Positions 6,356 to 13,776 of a stretch of DNA of 16,732 bases are shown piece after piece. Position 1 is the stretch's first letter. Each line of letters starts with the position of its first letter. The notes under the pieces are model-generated. The model ran no database searches. It saw only the letters and a list, made by a program, of their open reading frames with translations, and was not told where the DNA came from. The stretch spans positions 1 to 16,732 of the forward strand of contig CAAGGQ010000180.1 of NCBI GenBank assembly GCA_900769475.1, written 5' to 3'. A program made the translations under genes and the position numbers. This DNA comes from Clostridia bacterium (GTDB lineage: Bacteria > Bacillota > Clostridia > Oscillospirales > CAG-272).

Positions 6356-7444
6356 TTATTCTCCAAGGATCAGATCCTCGAGGGAGAGGATCTCCACGTC
6401 GTTCTGTGCCACGGCGGTCAGGGCAACGTATTCGGATACGCTGGCGGTAACCATGGTCTTGGCGCCAATGCTCTTGGCGTTGAAGATTCTTCTTTCGGCC
6501 ACTTTGTTGATGACCTCGGGCTTGTACTGTGCCATAAGGATGTTGCCGGCCCAAACCGTTTCCTCGCGGTTGAGGAGCATTTCCTCCAGGGTTGCGAAAG
6601 CAGCGATGACTTGGCGTGCTTCCTCTGTCTCGCCCAGATCGCGTGCGAGCTGGTAGGGATCCTGGAAGACGACGGTCTTGCCACTCTGCTTGCCTGCCAG
6701 AGCGCCGCTCTTAACAAGGTTGGCAAGGTATGCGGTATAGGTCACCACGTTAGCGGTCACTTCAATGCCGTATTCCTTGTAGAGCTGCTTGATTACCTTG
6801 GCGTCGGCGGGATCGTAGACCACCACGGTCTTGTAGCCGTTGAGCACCTTGGCACAGGCGGCCATCTGTTCCTTGGCTTCCTCGGCGGCGCCGATCAGGA
6901 AGTCCAGCTGCGCGCCGGAGGCGGGCTCTTTTTCCAGAAGGGTAAAGGCAACGCCGGCCTTTTCCAGAACCTCGGCGGCCTTCTTTGCCTGACGGCAGGC
7001 CATATATTTGGCGTCAACCCCCAGGAGAAGCAGGGTATCGGTAGCCTCGGCGTGCGCGGCGATCTTTTGTGCCAGTCCGTCACAGATCACAGTCTTGCCG
7101 TAGGCGTTGCCGGTTTCCAGGCAGTTGTCAACCATGGCGTTGATGTAGGCGGGGAGCTTATCCTCCAGAGCGGCCTGCAGGCGGGTCTCCTTGGTGAACA
7201 TCACGGGATCCCAGCCGGTGACGCAATCGTGAACGCAGGCACCGCAGGTGGCGCACTCGTAGATGTTATCCATGATCTCGGAGAGATCGATGGCGTTACG
7301 GTTGACCAGAGAGATGCCCAGGGCTCTGGCTCTGGCAGTATTTCTTTCCTGACCGGTGGCGTTGCCCACGGGGCAGATGTGATGGCACATCCAGCAAAAA
7401 CGGCAGGAATCAACGTGTTGCTTGCATTTTTCAGACATGATCAT
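6356..7444 (-). CDS. GlcF-like Fe-S protein with two [4Fe-4S] motifs but degenerate CCG domains
   Basis: This 362-residue protein starts with two complete ferredoxin-type motifs: CRFCWMCHHICP (C14, C17, C20, C24) and CATCGACVHDC (C64, C67, C70, C74). The rest follows the layout of the two cysteine-rich (CCG) domains of GlcF/LctE/HdrB-type proteins, but the key cysteines are replaced: DPC is DPY, both CCG motifs are replaced (ASG and WAG), and the ACPxC element is ASVSE. So the two N-terminal clusters should form but not the CCG-domain clusters. It probably carries electrons between the FAD dehydrogenase encoded just upstream and the fused ETF. No signal peptide or membrane helix is seen. The ATG at 7442-7444 is chosen over the one two codons later because AGGAGG lies 9 nt upstream. 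Confidence 0.88.
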   Translation of the reverse strand: MIMSEKCKQHVDSCRFCWMCHHICPVGNATGQERNTARARALGISLVNRNAIDLSEIMDNIYECATCGACVHDCVTGWDPVMFTKETRLQAALEDKLPAYINAMVDNCLETGNAYGKTVICDGLAQKIAAHAEATDTLLLLGVDAKYMACRQAKKAAEVLEKAGVAFTLLEKEPASGAQLDFLIGAAEEAKEQMAACAKVLNGYKTVVVYDPADAKVIKQLYKEYGIEVTANVVTYTAYLANLVKSGALAGKQSGKTVVFQDPYQLARDLGETEEARQVIAAFATLEEMLLNREETVWAGNILMAQYKPEVINKVAERRIFNAKSIGAKTMVTASVSEYVALTAVAQNDVEILSLEDLILGE

Positions 7445-7462
7445 AATTCGCGTCCTCCTATC

Positions 7463-8899
7463 TTACAGACCCAGCTTGAACGGATTCATAATGCCGTTGG
7501 GGTCGAGCTGCTTTTTCAGACCTTCAAATACCTGCATTGCGGGGCCATACTGCTCTTTCATCAGTCTGCCCAGCTTAATGCCTACGCCGTGGTGATCGTT
7601 TACCACACCACCGTTGGCCAGCGCGGCACGAACACCGCAGGTCCAAACGGCCTGGTGCAGGCGGAGTGCTTCTACGGGATCCTGAGGAACGTCCTTGCCT
7701 TCAATAATGAAGCGGTCGTAGATCATGGAGCCCCATTCATACCAGTGAGAGAAGTGAGCGATGAACTTGGCCTGGGGGAAGTTGGTTTCAATGGCTTCCT
7801 TCATTGCCCAGTAGATCTTTTCGATCTTATCGTAGGGAGCGATGGTATCCATGGTACCAAACATCTGGGGAATATCCATCATGTGGCCGGGATAGAAGAA
7901 GGTGATCTTCTCCTTCCACCACTTTTCGCCGTACTCGGAGCCAAGGTCCTCGGCGCCGTACTTTTTGAAGGTGTCAAGAAGAATCTTCTCCTCCACCTCT
8001 ACCATTTCACGGCATCCCTCGTAGGCGATGTTCATGAAGGCGCCCTTGCGCTCTACGCCAACGATCTTTTTGATCAGGGAAGCGGTTTCGGCCTCGTCAT
8101 ACAGACGCATTACCGAGGGCTTGAATTTCTGAAGAAGCTCACGGGAAGCCTGGAAAGCGCCGTGCATATCCTGGAAGAGGAAGCCACGGAAGCGTCTTTC
8201 CTCGGGCTGGTCAAAGATGCGGATCTGTGCCTTGGTGATGATACCCAGAGTACCCTCGGAGCCAATGAAGATCTGGTTGAGGTCGGGGCCTGCGGCGTGC
8301 TTGGGAGCGGGGCTGGTGAGGATGATGTCACCGTTGGGGAGAACGACCTCCATCTGGAGCACCATGTCGTCGATCTTGCCGTACTTGGTGGAGCATACGC
8401 CAATACCTCTGTGGGCCAGGAAGCCGCCCACGGTGGAGCAGGTCAGAGAGGAGGGGTAGTGCATGGTGGCCTTGCCAACCTCGTTAGCAGCCCACTCGAT
8501 GTGCTTGTAGATGGCACCGGTGCCGCACTCAATGTACATGCCCTCGGTGTTTACGTCGTAGATCTTGTTCATTCTCTTGGTGTCCAGAATGATACCGCCG
8601 CAAACGGGAATGGCACCGCCCTGGGTTCCGCCGCCGGCGCCCCAAGTGGTGATCGGGATCTTGTAGTAGTTTGCGATCTTTACTACCTTGGATACTTCCT
8701 GTGCATTCTCAGGGCAAACGATAAAGTCGGCCTCGGGCATACGGCATCCACGGTCGGCCCACATACGGGAGAGCCAGTAGTAGTCCACGCTGTGGGTCAC
8801 CTTGTCGATGGCTCTGGTGGAGCAGTGATCCTTACCAACGGCATCCTCCAGCTCGGTCAGGATCATGGAAAACAAAAATTCGTTCATTTGGTAATTCAT
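7463..8899 (-). CDS. FAD-linked oxidase/dehydrogenase, GlcD / alkyl-DHAP-synthase type (VAO/PCMH fold)
   Basis: A 478-residue flavoprotein. The FAD-binding PCMH domain has TWGAGGGTQGGAIP (85-98) and FIGSEGTLGIITKAQIRI (211-228). The C-terminal cap has GGVVNDHHGVG (about 428-438) and LDPNGIMNPFKLGL (465-478), the latter typical of D-lactate, glycolate and 2-hydroxyglutarate dehydrogenases; the HHGVG element is also reminiscent of alkyldihydroxyacetonephosphate synthase. It should oxidise a 2-hydroxy acid or sugar-acid hydroxyl and pass electrons through the Fe-S protein to the ETF encoded in the same operon. The Acetobacterium LctBCD lactate dehydrogenase/ETF complex is the nearest known analogy, but the substrate here is not lactate by any evidence I can see. 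AAGGAG precedes the ATG; it follows the isomerase gene by 16 nt. Confidence 0.92.
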   Translation of the reverse strand: MNYQMNEFLFSMILTELEDAVGKDHCSTRAIDKVTHSVDYYWLSRMWADRGCRMPEADFIVCPENAQEVSKVVKIANYYKIPITTWGAGGGTQGGAIPVCGGIILDTKRMNKIYDVNTEGMYIECGTGAIYKHIEWAANEVGKATMHYPSSLTCSTVGGFLAHRGIGVCSTKYGKIDDMVLQMEVVLPNGDIILTSPAPKHAAGPDLNQIFIGSEGTLGIITKAQIRIFDQPEERRFRGFLFQDMHGAFQASRELLQKFKPSVMRLYDEAETASLIKKIVGVERKGAFMNIAYEGCREMVEVEEKILLDTFKKYGAEDLGSEYGEKWWKEKITFFYPGHMMDIPQMFGTMDTIAPYDKIEKIYWAMKEAIETNFPQAKFIAHFSHWYEWGSMIYDRFIIEGKDVPQDPVEALRLHQAVWTCGVRAALANGGVVNDHHGVGIKLGRLMKEQYGPAMQVFEGLKKQLDPNGIMNPFKLGL

Positions 8900-8915
8900 G
8901 TGTTTTCTCCTTATG

Positions 8916-10313
8916 TTAGATTTTGTCTACTTTGAGGTTGGGGAAGTACTTGCAGAATTCTGCGATCTCGCGGGTATAGTCGCCCTCGATTTCAACGAAG
9001 TGATGAATGTAGGGGCCGTCCAGGAGGCGATCCTCTACCTTTTGCAGATCCTCGAACTCGCCCCAGATGTAGGTGCCGTGGGTCTGGGGACCCTCGGTGG
9101 TCTTGCAGACCAGGGGAAGGATCATGTAGTTGCCGCTTTCCTGATCCATGCGCGCCACGGTATAGGTACCGTCCTTGGCACGGAGCCATGCGCGCTGGTT
9201 GACCAGACGCGCCTGGGTGCCCTCTGCCTTAAGCGACACCGGGAAGGGACCGCAGTGCCAAAGCAGCTCGGCGTTCTTGTTCTCGGGGTGGCGGACGGTG
9301 AATTCACCGAAGAGGGGAAGTCCCTTGCCAAGGGTTGCGCACTTGAGCAGAGCCATGGTCATGGCGCAGTGCATATCGCTCTCGCAGGAGATCATGTAGC
9401 CCATTTCGTTGAGCAGACCGTAGAGCGCACAGGGAGCAAGTCCGTTAAACATGATGGGAGTTGCCGTCCAGCACTCGGCGCTGATCACGTCAAGCTTGAA
9501 TTCCTCAAACAGGTGCTTATACATGGCCACCATGGTTGCCATGGGTTTGATGTAGGAAGGCGTCAGATCGTCCATGATGTAGTTATGAAGGAAGTACTTT
9601 TCATACTCGGCGATCTCATCGGCGTAAAGCTCGGGAGCTGCCTTCATTCTCTGCTCGATCACGGCAAAGTTGATGGGAATGATGCGGATGCCGAACTTTT
9701 CCATCAATTCGCCCTCGTTCCAGATGACCGAGAAGAAGGGGGCAGGGCGAGTGCCTACCTGACCGATGCGCATACCGCGGAAATTCTTGACCATGCAGGT
9801 CACACGAATGAAGCTCTCCAGACCTTCCTTGAATTCGTCGCTCTCTACGCGGCAGCAGGGGAGGTGGGAGAAGGGGATGTGGTAGCGTTGCATCTGGCGG
9901 GAAACGCCGAACAGACCGCACTGGGAGTCGGTGGGACGCATGCCATCCACATAATACTCATCGTCCAGAGGAGCCCAGAGCAGAACGGGCTTATCCAATG
10001 CCTTGGCAATGTCGGCGGCGGCCTCTTCGTTACCAAAGTTGCAGTTGATGATCATGACGGCGTCCACCTTTTCTTGGCGGAAGCGTTCGATCACCTCCCC
10101 GGCGGAGGCATCGTCAAATACCAGATCCTGGATACCAATGCCTTTGTTGTCTACAAAGCTGACCTTGTCGGAAGAAAAATGTTCTTCGATGTAATTTACA
10201 AAGCGCTTTCCTCTTTGCTCGGCGGAGTACCAGGTCAAAAACGTGCCGCGGGGACGGTCAGTCGTATTTCTGCGCATGGCAACCAGGCCGATCTTTACAT
10301 TGTAATCGAGCAT
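8916..10313 (-). CDS. L-fucose/L-arabinose isomerase-family protein
   Basis: First gene of the operon, 465 residues. It resembles the COG2407-type fucose isomerase-like group. The likely metal site is kept: E280 in SAECW, E311/D313 in CESDMHCAMTM and H353 in LLWHCG, matching the Glu-Asp-His set of FucI in layout. It is shorter than E. coli FucI (about 590 residues), as is usual for this subgroup. The expected role is aldose-ketose isomerisation of a hexose, pentose or deoxy sugar in the cytoplasm, Mn-dependent; the substrate is unassigned. Together with IolB it gives the operon two isomerases. AAGGAG precedes the ATG (10311-10313), and the promoter lies about 40-65 nt upstream, leaving a leader of about 30 nt. 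Confidence 0.88.
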   Translation of the reverse strand: MLDYNVKIGLVAMRRNTTDRPRGTFLTWYSAEQRGKRFVNYIEEHFSSDKVSFVDNKGIGIQDLVFDDASAGEVIERFRQEKVDAVMIINCNFGNEEAAADIAKALDKPVLLWAPLDDEYYVDGMRPTDSQCGLFGVSRQMQRYHIPFSHLPCCRVESDEFKEGLESFIRVTCMVKNFRGMRIGQVGTRPAPFFSVIWNEGELMEKFGIRIIPINFAVIEQRMKAAPELYADEIAEYEKYFLHNYIMDDLTPSYIKPMATMVAMYKHLFEEFKLDVISAECWTATPIMFNGLAPCALYGLLNEMGYMISCESDMHCAMTMALLKCATLGKGLPLFGEFTVRHPENKNAELLWHCGPFPVSLKAEGTQARLVNQRAWLRAKDGTYTVARMDQESGNYMILPLVCKTTEGPQTHGTYIWGEFEDLQKVEDRLLDGPYIHHFVEIEGDYTREIAEFCKYFPNLKVDKI

Positions 10314-10349
10314 ACGGTTTTCTCCTTATTTAAAATATTTCCACCTTTT

Positions 10350-10378
10350 ATTTTATAACAACTCTCTCTTTTTGTAAA
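10350..10378 (-). promoter_or_regulatory. Promoter of the eight-gene ETF/sugar operon
   Basis: On the minus strand TTTACA (-35, 10373-10378) and TAAAAT (-10, 10350-10355) are separated by exactly 17 bases. Transcription should start near 10343. The -35 hexamer is part of the repeat TTTACAAAAAGA, so a regulator bound to that repeat would touch RNA polymerase directly. Confidence 0.7.
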
Positions 10379-10405
10379 TGTAAAAAAAATGTATCTTTTT
10401 GTAAA
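10367..10405 (-). promoter_or_regulatory. Candidate AraC-family operator: two direct repeats of TTTACAAAAAGA
   Basis: TTTACAAAAAGA occurs twice on the minus strand, at 10367-10378 and 10394-10405, with a 27-bp period. The promoter-proximal copy covers the operon -35 box, the usual layout for an AraC-type activator. A GTATC/GATAC inverted pair (10391-10395 and 10410-10414) and another GATAC (10432-10436, 22 bp on) lie beside it. The DNA is very AT-rich, so chance similarity cannot be excluded. Confidence 0.45.
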
Positions 10406-10430
10406 AAACGATACTTTTTTTCAAAAGCTG

Positions 10431-10439
10431 TGATACAAT
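10431..10439 (+). promoter_or_regulatory. Extended -10 promoter of the first AraC-family regulator
   Basis: TGATACAAT gives a TGn extension followed by TACAAT (10434-10439). The -35 region 17 bp upstream (ATACTT) is poor, which suits an extended -10 or regulator-dependent promoter. The predicted start is about 24 nt before the ATG at 10470. Confidence 0.5.
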
Positions 10440-10469
10440 AAAGGTAACAGCGTTCTGCGGAGGTGGAAA

Positions 10470-11318
10470 ATGAAAAGGATCTCCTTTGAAAAACTGTACA
10501 ATACCGAGTTTTACATCCACGATCCCATGGTCAAGCCTCAGTACTGGGCACCGCGGGGAAATACCTTCAATGCCATGGGGCACCCCAAGGTATCCCATAC
10601 TCTGCTCTGGTTCAAAAATTGCTCGGCCACCATCATCGATTCCTACGGAAATCAACTGGAGGTGGAGCGGAATCAGGTGGTGTACATGGGGAAGGGCCTG
10701 GAATACGTGGTGGAATTTCACGAAACCAATCAAAATCGGGAGGACACGGTGGTGATCCATTTTCAGCTCACCGACCGGGAAGGCGAGGACATTTTGCCCT
10801 GCGACGTTCCCATGGTCTGCCTCCGTCGTGTGGAGTCCTCCATGGCCCTGTTGTTCGACCATTTGGCAGAAGAATTTAAAAAGAACGTGGTCTGCCTTCC
10901 CGAGGCGATTTCCTCCATTTATAAGATCCTCTCGGTAGTTTGTCAAAAACAAAAACGAAGAACCGTCAAAAGCAAATATGCCTGTATTCTGGTGGGCATT
11001 GAGCTCCTGGAGGAGGATAGCGATCTGAGTATTGCCGAGATCGCCGCCAAATGTGGCATCAGCGAGTGCTATTTTCGACGCCTGTTCCAGGAATACAGCG
11101 GTGAGAGTCCCATGAATTTTCGCCAGCATTACCGCATTGAGAGGGCCAAGCAGCTCCTACTTTCCGAGGAGTATTTCTCTATTGGAGAGATCGCCCAGAT
11201 GCTGCATTTTTCGGATATTTATCATTTCAGTAAAACTTTTAAAAAATATTGCGGCGTGTCGCCCAACCATTTCCTCCAGCAGGAGATGCGGCGGCAGACT
11301 TCCGTGATCTCCCAGTAG
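10470..11318 (+). CDS. AraC-family transcriptional regulator, divergent to the ETF/sugar operon
   Basis: A 282-residue regulator. Residues about 1-160 look like a cupin-type ligand-binding domain; the part after about 170 is an AraC DNA-binding domain with two HTHs, LSIAEIAAKCGISECYFRRLF (186-206) and IGEIAQMLHFSDIYHFSKTFKKYCGVSPNHF (238-268). It probably senses the sugar or an intermediate and controls the operon transcribed away from it at 10313; the 156-base shared region carries repeats that may be its sites. GGAGG at 10459-10463 precedes the ATG. It ends just before a terminator shared with the convergent second operon. Specific ligand unknown. Confidence 0.93.
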   Translation: MKRISFEKLYNTEFYIHDPMVKPQYWAPRGNTFNAMGHPKVSHTLLWFKNCSATIIDSYGNQLEVERNQVVYMGKGLEYVVEFHETNQNREDTVVIHFQLTDREGEDILPCDVPMVCLRRVESSMALLFDHLAEEFKKNVVCLPEAISSIYKILSVVCQKQKRRTVKSKYACILVGIELLEEDSDLSIAEIAAKCGISECYFRRLFQEYSGESPMNFRQHYRIERAKQLLLSEEYFSIGEIAQMLHFSDIYHFSKTFKKYCGVSPNHFLQQEMRRQTSVISQ

Positions 11319-11327
11319 ACGGTAAAA

Positions 11328-11370
11328 AGAACGCTCCCACAAGCCTTGCATGGACTTGTGGGAGCGTTCT
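11328..11370. terminator. Bidirectional intrinsic terminator between convergent AraC gene and second operon
   Basis: AGAACGCTCCCACAAG (11328-11343) and its exact complement (11355-11370) form a 16-bp stem with an 11-base loop. T-rich runs follow on both strands (TCTTTTTT on plus; TTTTT on minus). It lies 9 nt after the AraC stop and 24 nt after the oxidoreductase stop of the opposite strand, so it should stop both transcripts. Confidence 0.88.
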
Positions 11371-11394
11371 TCTTTTTTGAAAGATGGTTTTCTG

Positions 11395-12378
11395 TTAATT
11401 TACGGTGAGCACGACCTTGCCCACGTTTTGACCCTTGTAGAGGATGTCGTGCGCCGCCTCGGCCTCCTGAATGGGAAGCACCTTGTAGATGGTGGGCTTG
11501 ACCAATCCCGCTTCGATCTTGGGGTACACGTTTTGCACCAGCTCTGCAAGGATCTGTGCCTTGACTACGGGGGTACGGGAACGCAGCGTGCTTCCAATGA
11601 TGCGCACGTTGCGCACGTAGATGTTCTTCAGGTCGATTTCGGTGTGAGTACCTGCCAGCGCGGCAATCATGATCCAGCGCGCACCGTGGGTGAGATAATG
11701 AATGCATTTGCCCATGATCTCGCCTCCCAAGCAATCGATGGCAACGTCTACACCGTGTCCGTTCTCCAGCTCTCTCTTGAGCACCAGGGAGATGTCCTCC
11801 TTGGTGGTGTTGACCACTACATCGGCGCCCAGATGTCCGATCTTGGCGGCGATCTCATCCGAGAGAACGGTGGTGATCACGCGGATTCCAAAGGCCTTTG
11901 CCATGGGAATGATCACACTGGCCAGCCCCGATGCTCCCGCGTTCATCAGGAGCGTGTTGCCTTCCTTAATACCGCCCTCCATAAAGAGGTTGAGGTAGGC
12001 CGTGGCAAAGGCCTCGGGAATGGCGGCAGCCTCTACCATAGAGCAGTTCTTGGGAATGGGCATGAGCATATCATACTTCACGTTTACGTATTCGGCATAT
12101 CCGCCGCCGCCCAATAGGGCGCAAACACGGTCGCCCACCTTCCAAGAGGAGCACTTTTGCGCCTCGGTGCCCACTTCTATGATCGTTCCGGCGATCTCCA
12201 GACCCATCCACTCGGGACAGCCGGGAGGGGGAGGGTAGTCACCTTCCCGTTGCATCAGATCGGCACGGTTGAGAGCGGCGGCCTCAATCTTTACCAGGCA
12301 GTCCTCGGCACCGCACAGAGGCATGGGAACCTCGTCCCACCGCAGGCTTTTATCATCGTTTACTAAAATGGCTTTCAT
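11395..12378 (-). CDS. NAD(P)H:quinone oxidoreductase-like zinc-independent MDR enzyme (PIG3/QOR group)
   Basis: A 327-residue medium-chain dehydrogenase/reductase. The GroES-like part has ALNRADLMQREGDYPPPPG (35-53), typical of the PIG3/QOR group, then GLEIAGTIIEVG (59-70). The Rossmann part has NAGASGLASV (146-155) in place of the common GAAGGVG, which should still bind NAD(P)H. I see no set of structural or catalytic zinc cysteines. Such enzymes reduce quinones, enones or activated double bonds, or oxidise alcohols; the substrate here is unknown. It is the last gene of the second operon and its ATG overlaps the MBL-fold stop in ATGA, so translation is coupled. The sequence suggests it reduces an unsaturated or carbonyl intermediate made by the upstream enzymes; that is inference. 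Confidence 0.9.
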   Translation of the reverse strand: MKAILVNDDKSLRWDEVPMPLCGAEDCLVKIEAAALNRADLMQREGDYPPPPGCPEWMGLEIAGTIIEVGTEAQKCSSWKVGDRVCALLGGGGYAEYVNVKYDMLMPIPKNCSMVEAAAIPEAFATAYLNLFMEGGIKEGNTLLMNAGASGLASVIIPMAKAFGIRVITTVLSDEIAAKIGHLGADVVVNTTKEDISLVLKRELENGHGVDVAIDCLGGEIMGKCIHYLTHGARWIMIAALAGTHTEIDLKNIYVRNVRIIGSTLRSRTPVVKAQILAELVQNVYPKIEAGLVKPTIYKVLPIQEAEAAHDILYKGQNVGKVVLTVN

Positions 12379-13034
12379 GATTGGATTCCTCCTATATTGC
12401 TCAGGTCATGCGCCAGGAGCACGGTGTACTCGGGGGCACTGTAGGTTTGAATAAAGGCTTGACTTTTCTCGGGGCAGGCCGAATTTCCCGTGGGGATCTT
12501 TCGCGTCAGACATTCCTGCCAATAGCACTCGTCCCCGGCAATCACGTAGGTGGTGTTCTCGCCGCGTACCGTGACTACGCTGGAGCCGATGCTGTGACCG
12601 CCGATACAAAGGATATCTACCCCTTCGCAGAGGTGGTAGGCGGTGTCAAAGAGGTTCAGGGTAAGGGGCGGGGGCAGATAGTTCCGCTTTTGCGCCCGTG
12701 CGGCCTCCTCCTGCTGGATGTGCACCACCGCGCAGGTGAAATATTTGGCACACTCGATGTGATCGTGGTGGGCGTGGGTGATGACCAGGTCGGTGATGTC
12801 CTCGGGGGAAAGTCCCTTTCGTTTTAGTGCTTCCACGGGGGAGATGAAATTTCGCATATCAAAGCCGGGCATGGTTTCACAGCCCGCATCTACCAGGATC
12901 TTCTTTCCTTCGGTTTCCACCAGGTAGAGGCAGAAGACAATGGGAAGCCGCCCCTGCGGGTCGCCTCCGCGAAAGACCCAGTCTTCCCGCAGAACCGATT
13001 CGGCGTATGGAATGGGGGTGATGGAGATGCTCAT
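12375..13034 (-). CDS. Metallo-beta-lactamase-fold hydrolase (lactonase-like)
   Basis: With the ATG at 13032-13034 the protein has 219 residues. All metal ligands of a two-metal MBL hydrolase are visible: HAHHDH (H87, H89, D91, H92), H147 in GGHSIGSS, D168 in IAGDE and H209 in LAHD. The N-terminal layout (SLYLVETEGKKILVDAG-like) recalls AhlD/AttM-type lactonases. In this operon, lactone opening of a sugar-acid lactone is a reasonable guess, since SDR enzymes next to it can make lactones; thioester or phosphoester cleavage is also possible. An alternative start five codons upstream is TTG and is rejected because the ATG overlaps the SDR stop as ATGA, a typical coupled start, although the ribosome site (GGAAAAAG) is weak. 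No signal peptide is seen. Confidence 0.88.
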   Translation of the reverse strand: MSISITPIPYAESVLREDWVFRGGDPQGRLPIVFCLYLVETEGKKILVDAGCETMPGFDMRNFISPVEALKRKGLSPEDITDLVITHAHHDHIECAKYFTCAVVHIQQEEAARAQKRNYLPPPLTLNLFDTAYHLCEGVDILCIGGHSIGSSVVTVRGENTTYVIAGDECYWQECLTRKIPTGNSACPEKSQAFIQTYSAPEYTVLLAHDLSNIGGIQS

Positions 13035-13762
13035 TGCTTTTTCCGGCAACCGTCGATCTGAATGTTTTGCCCCGAAATGTAGGTGGCGTCGTCACCTGCC
13101 AGGAAGCAGATCAGGTTGGCGTTTTCCATGGTGGAGCCGGTGCGTCCCATAAAGGAGAGCTCGCTGGGTTGAGTGTAGTCGAGATCGCTTTCCGCCGAGG
13201 GGCTGACGCTTCCGGGGGATACGCAGTTCACCAGCACGCCCTTGCCGGTCACTTCCTTGGCCAGACCCCGGGTCATGGCGATGAGAGCGCCCTTGGTGGC
13301 CGAATAATGCACCATTTTGGCGTTTCCGTAAACGCCTGCTACCGAGGCCACGTTGATGATCCGTCCGTAGCCCTCCTCCAGCATATCGGGGAGCGCGGCG
13401 CGGGTGCAGTAGACCACGCCCATAACGTTGATGTCAAAATAGAGCTTCCATTCCTCCAGGGGAATGTCCATAAAGGCGGTCTTGCTCCGCCAGAGGGCGG
13501 CGTTGTTGACCAGAATATCGATCTTGCCAAGGGTTTCTTTTACGGTAGCAAAGGCGGCGTTCACCGCGGCTTCGTCGGAAACGTTGCAAACCAGAGTCAA
13601 GATCTCAAGACCTTGGGCGGCGGTTTCCTGCTTCAATTTTTCCAGACCTGCGGCATCAATGTCCAGGGCGGCTACCAACGTGCCCTTTTGTGCCAATTTG
13701 ATGGCGGTGGCGCGACCGATTCCTACGGCGGCACCGGTGACTACAGCAACTCTTTTTTTCAT
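13031..13762 (-). CDS. Short-chain dehydrogenase/reductase (classical SDR), copy 2
   Basis: A 243-residue classical SDR. TGAAVGIG (9-16) binds the cofactor and D34 at the end of strand beta 2 points to NAD(H) over NADP(H). NNAALW (86-91) and the catalytic S140, Y153 and K157 (YSATK) are all present. It should oxidise a hydroxyl or reduce a ketone of a small polar substrate. It lies 14 nt after the AroD-like gene with AAGGAG upstream, and overlaps the MBL gene by 4 bases. The two SDRs of the operon differ enough that they are probably separate steps, not a recent duplication. Confidence 0.93.
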   Translation of the reverse strand: MKKRVAVVTGAAVGIGRATAIKLAQKGTLVAALDIDAAGLEKLKQETAAQGLEILTLVCNVSDEAAVNAAFATVKETLGKIDILVNNAALWRSKTAFMDIPLEEWKLYFDINVMGVVYCTRAALPDMLEEGYGRIINVASVAGVYGNAKMVHYSATKGALIAMTRGLAKEVTGKGVLVNCVSPGSVSPSAESDLDYTQPSELSFMGRTGSTMENANLICFLAGDDATYISGQNIQIDGCRKKQ

Positions 13763-13776
13763 GATCCTTTTACTCC

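Noticed and set aside
6611..8935. Very long open plus-strand frame (774 codons) opposite the Fe-S and FAD dehydrogenase genes
   Set aside because: It lies antisense to two clearly recognised genes, has no domain or ribosome site, and reflects codon bias of the real strand.
8916..10313. Assigning the isomerase-like gene as fucI or araA
   Set aside because: The metal site fits the superfamily, but length and operon context do not support a specific substrate.
8898..10358. Long plus-strand frame (486 codons) opposite the isomerase gene
   Set aside because: Antisense shadow of a gene with intact metal-site motifs; it has no recognisable family.
10361..10425. T/A-rich repeats as a possible CRISPR or tandem array
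   Set aside because: Only two copies of a 12-mer with no regular spacers; it fits an operator region.
13035..13049. TTG start five codons upstream for the MBL-fold protein
   Set aside because: The ATG at 13034 forms an ATGA overlap with the SDR stop, the pattern also used at the other junctions of this operon.
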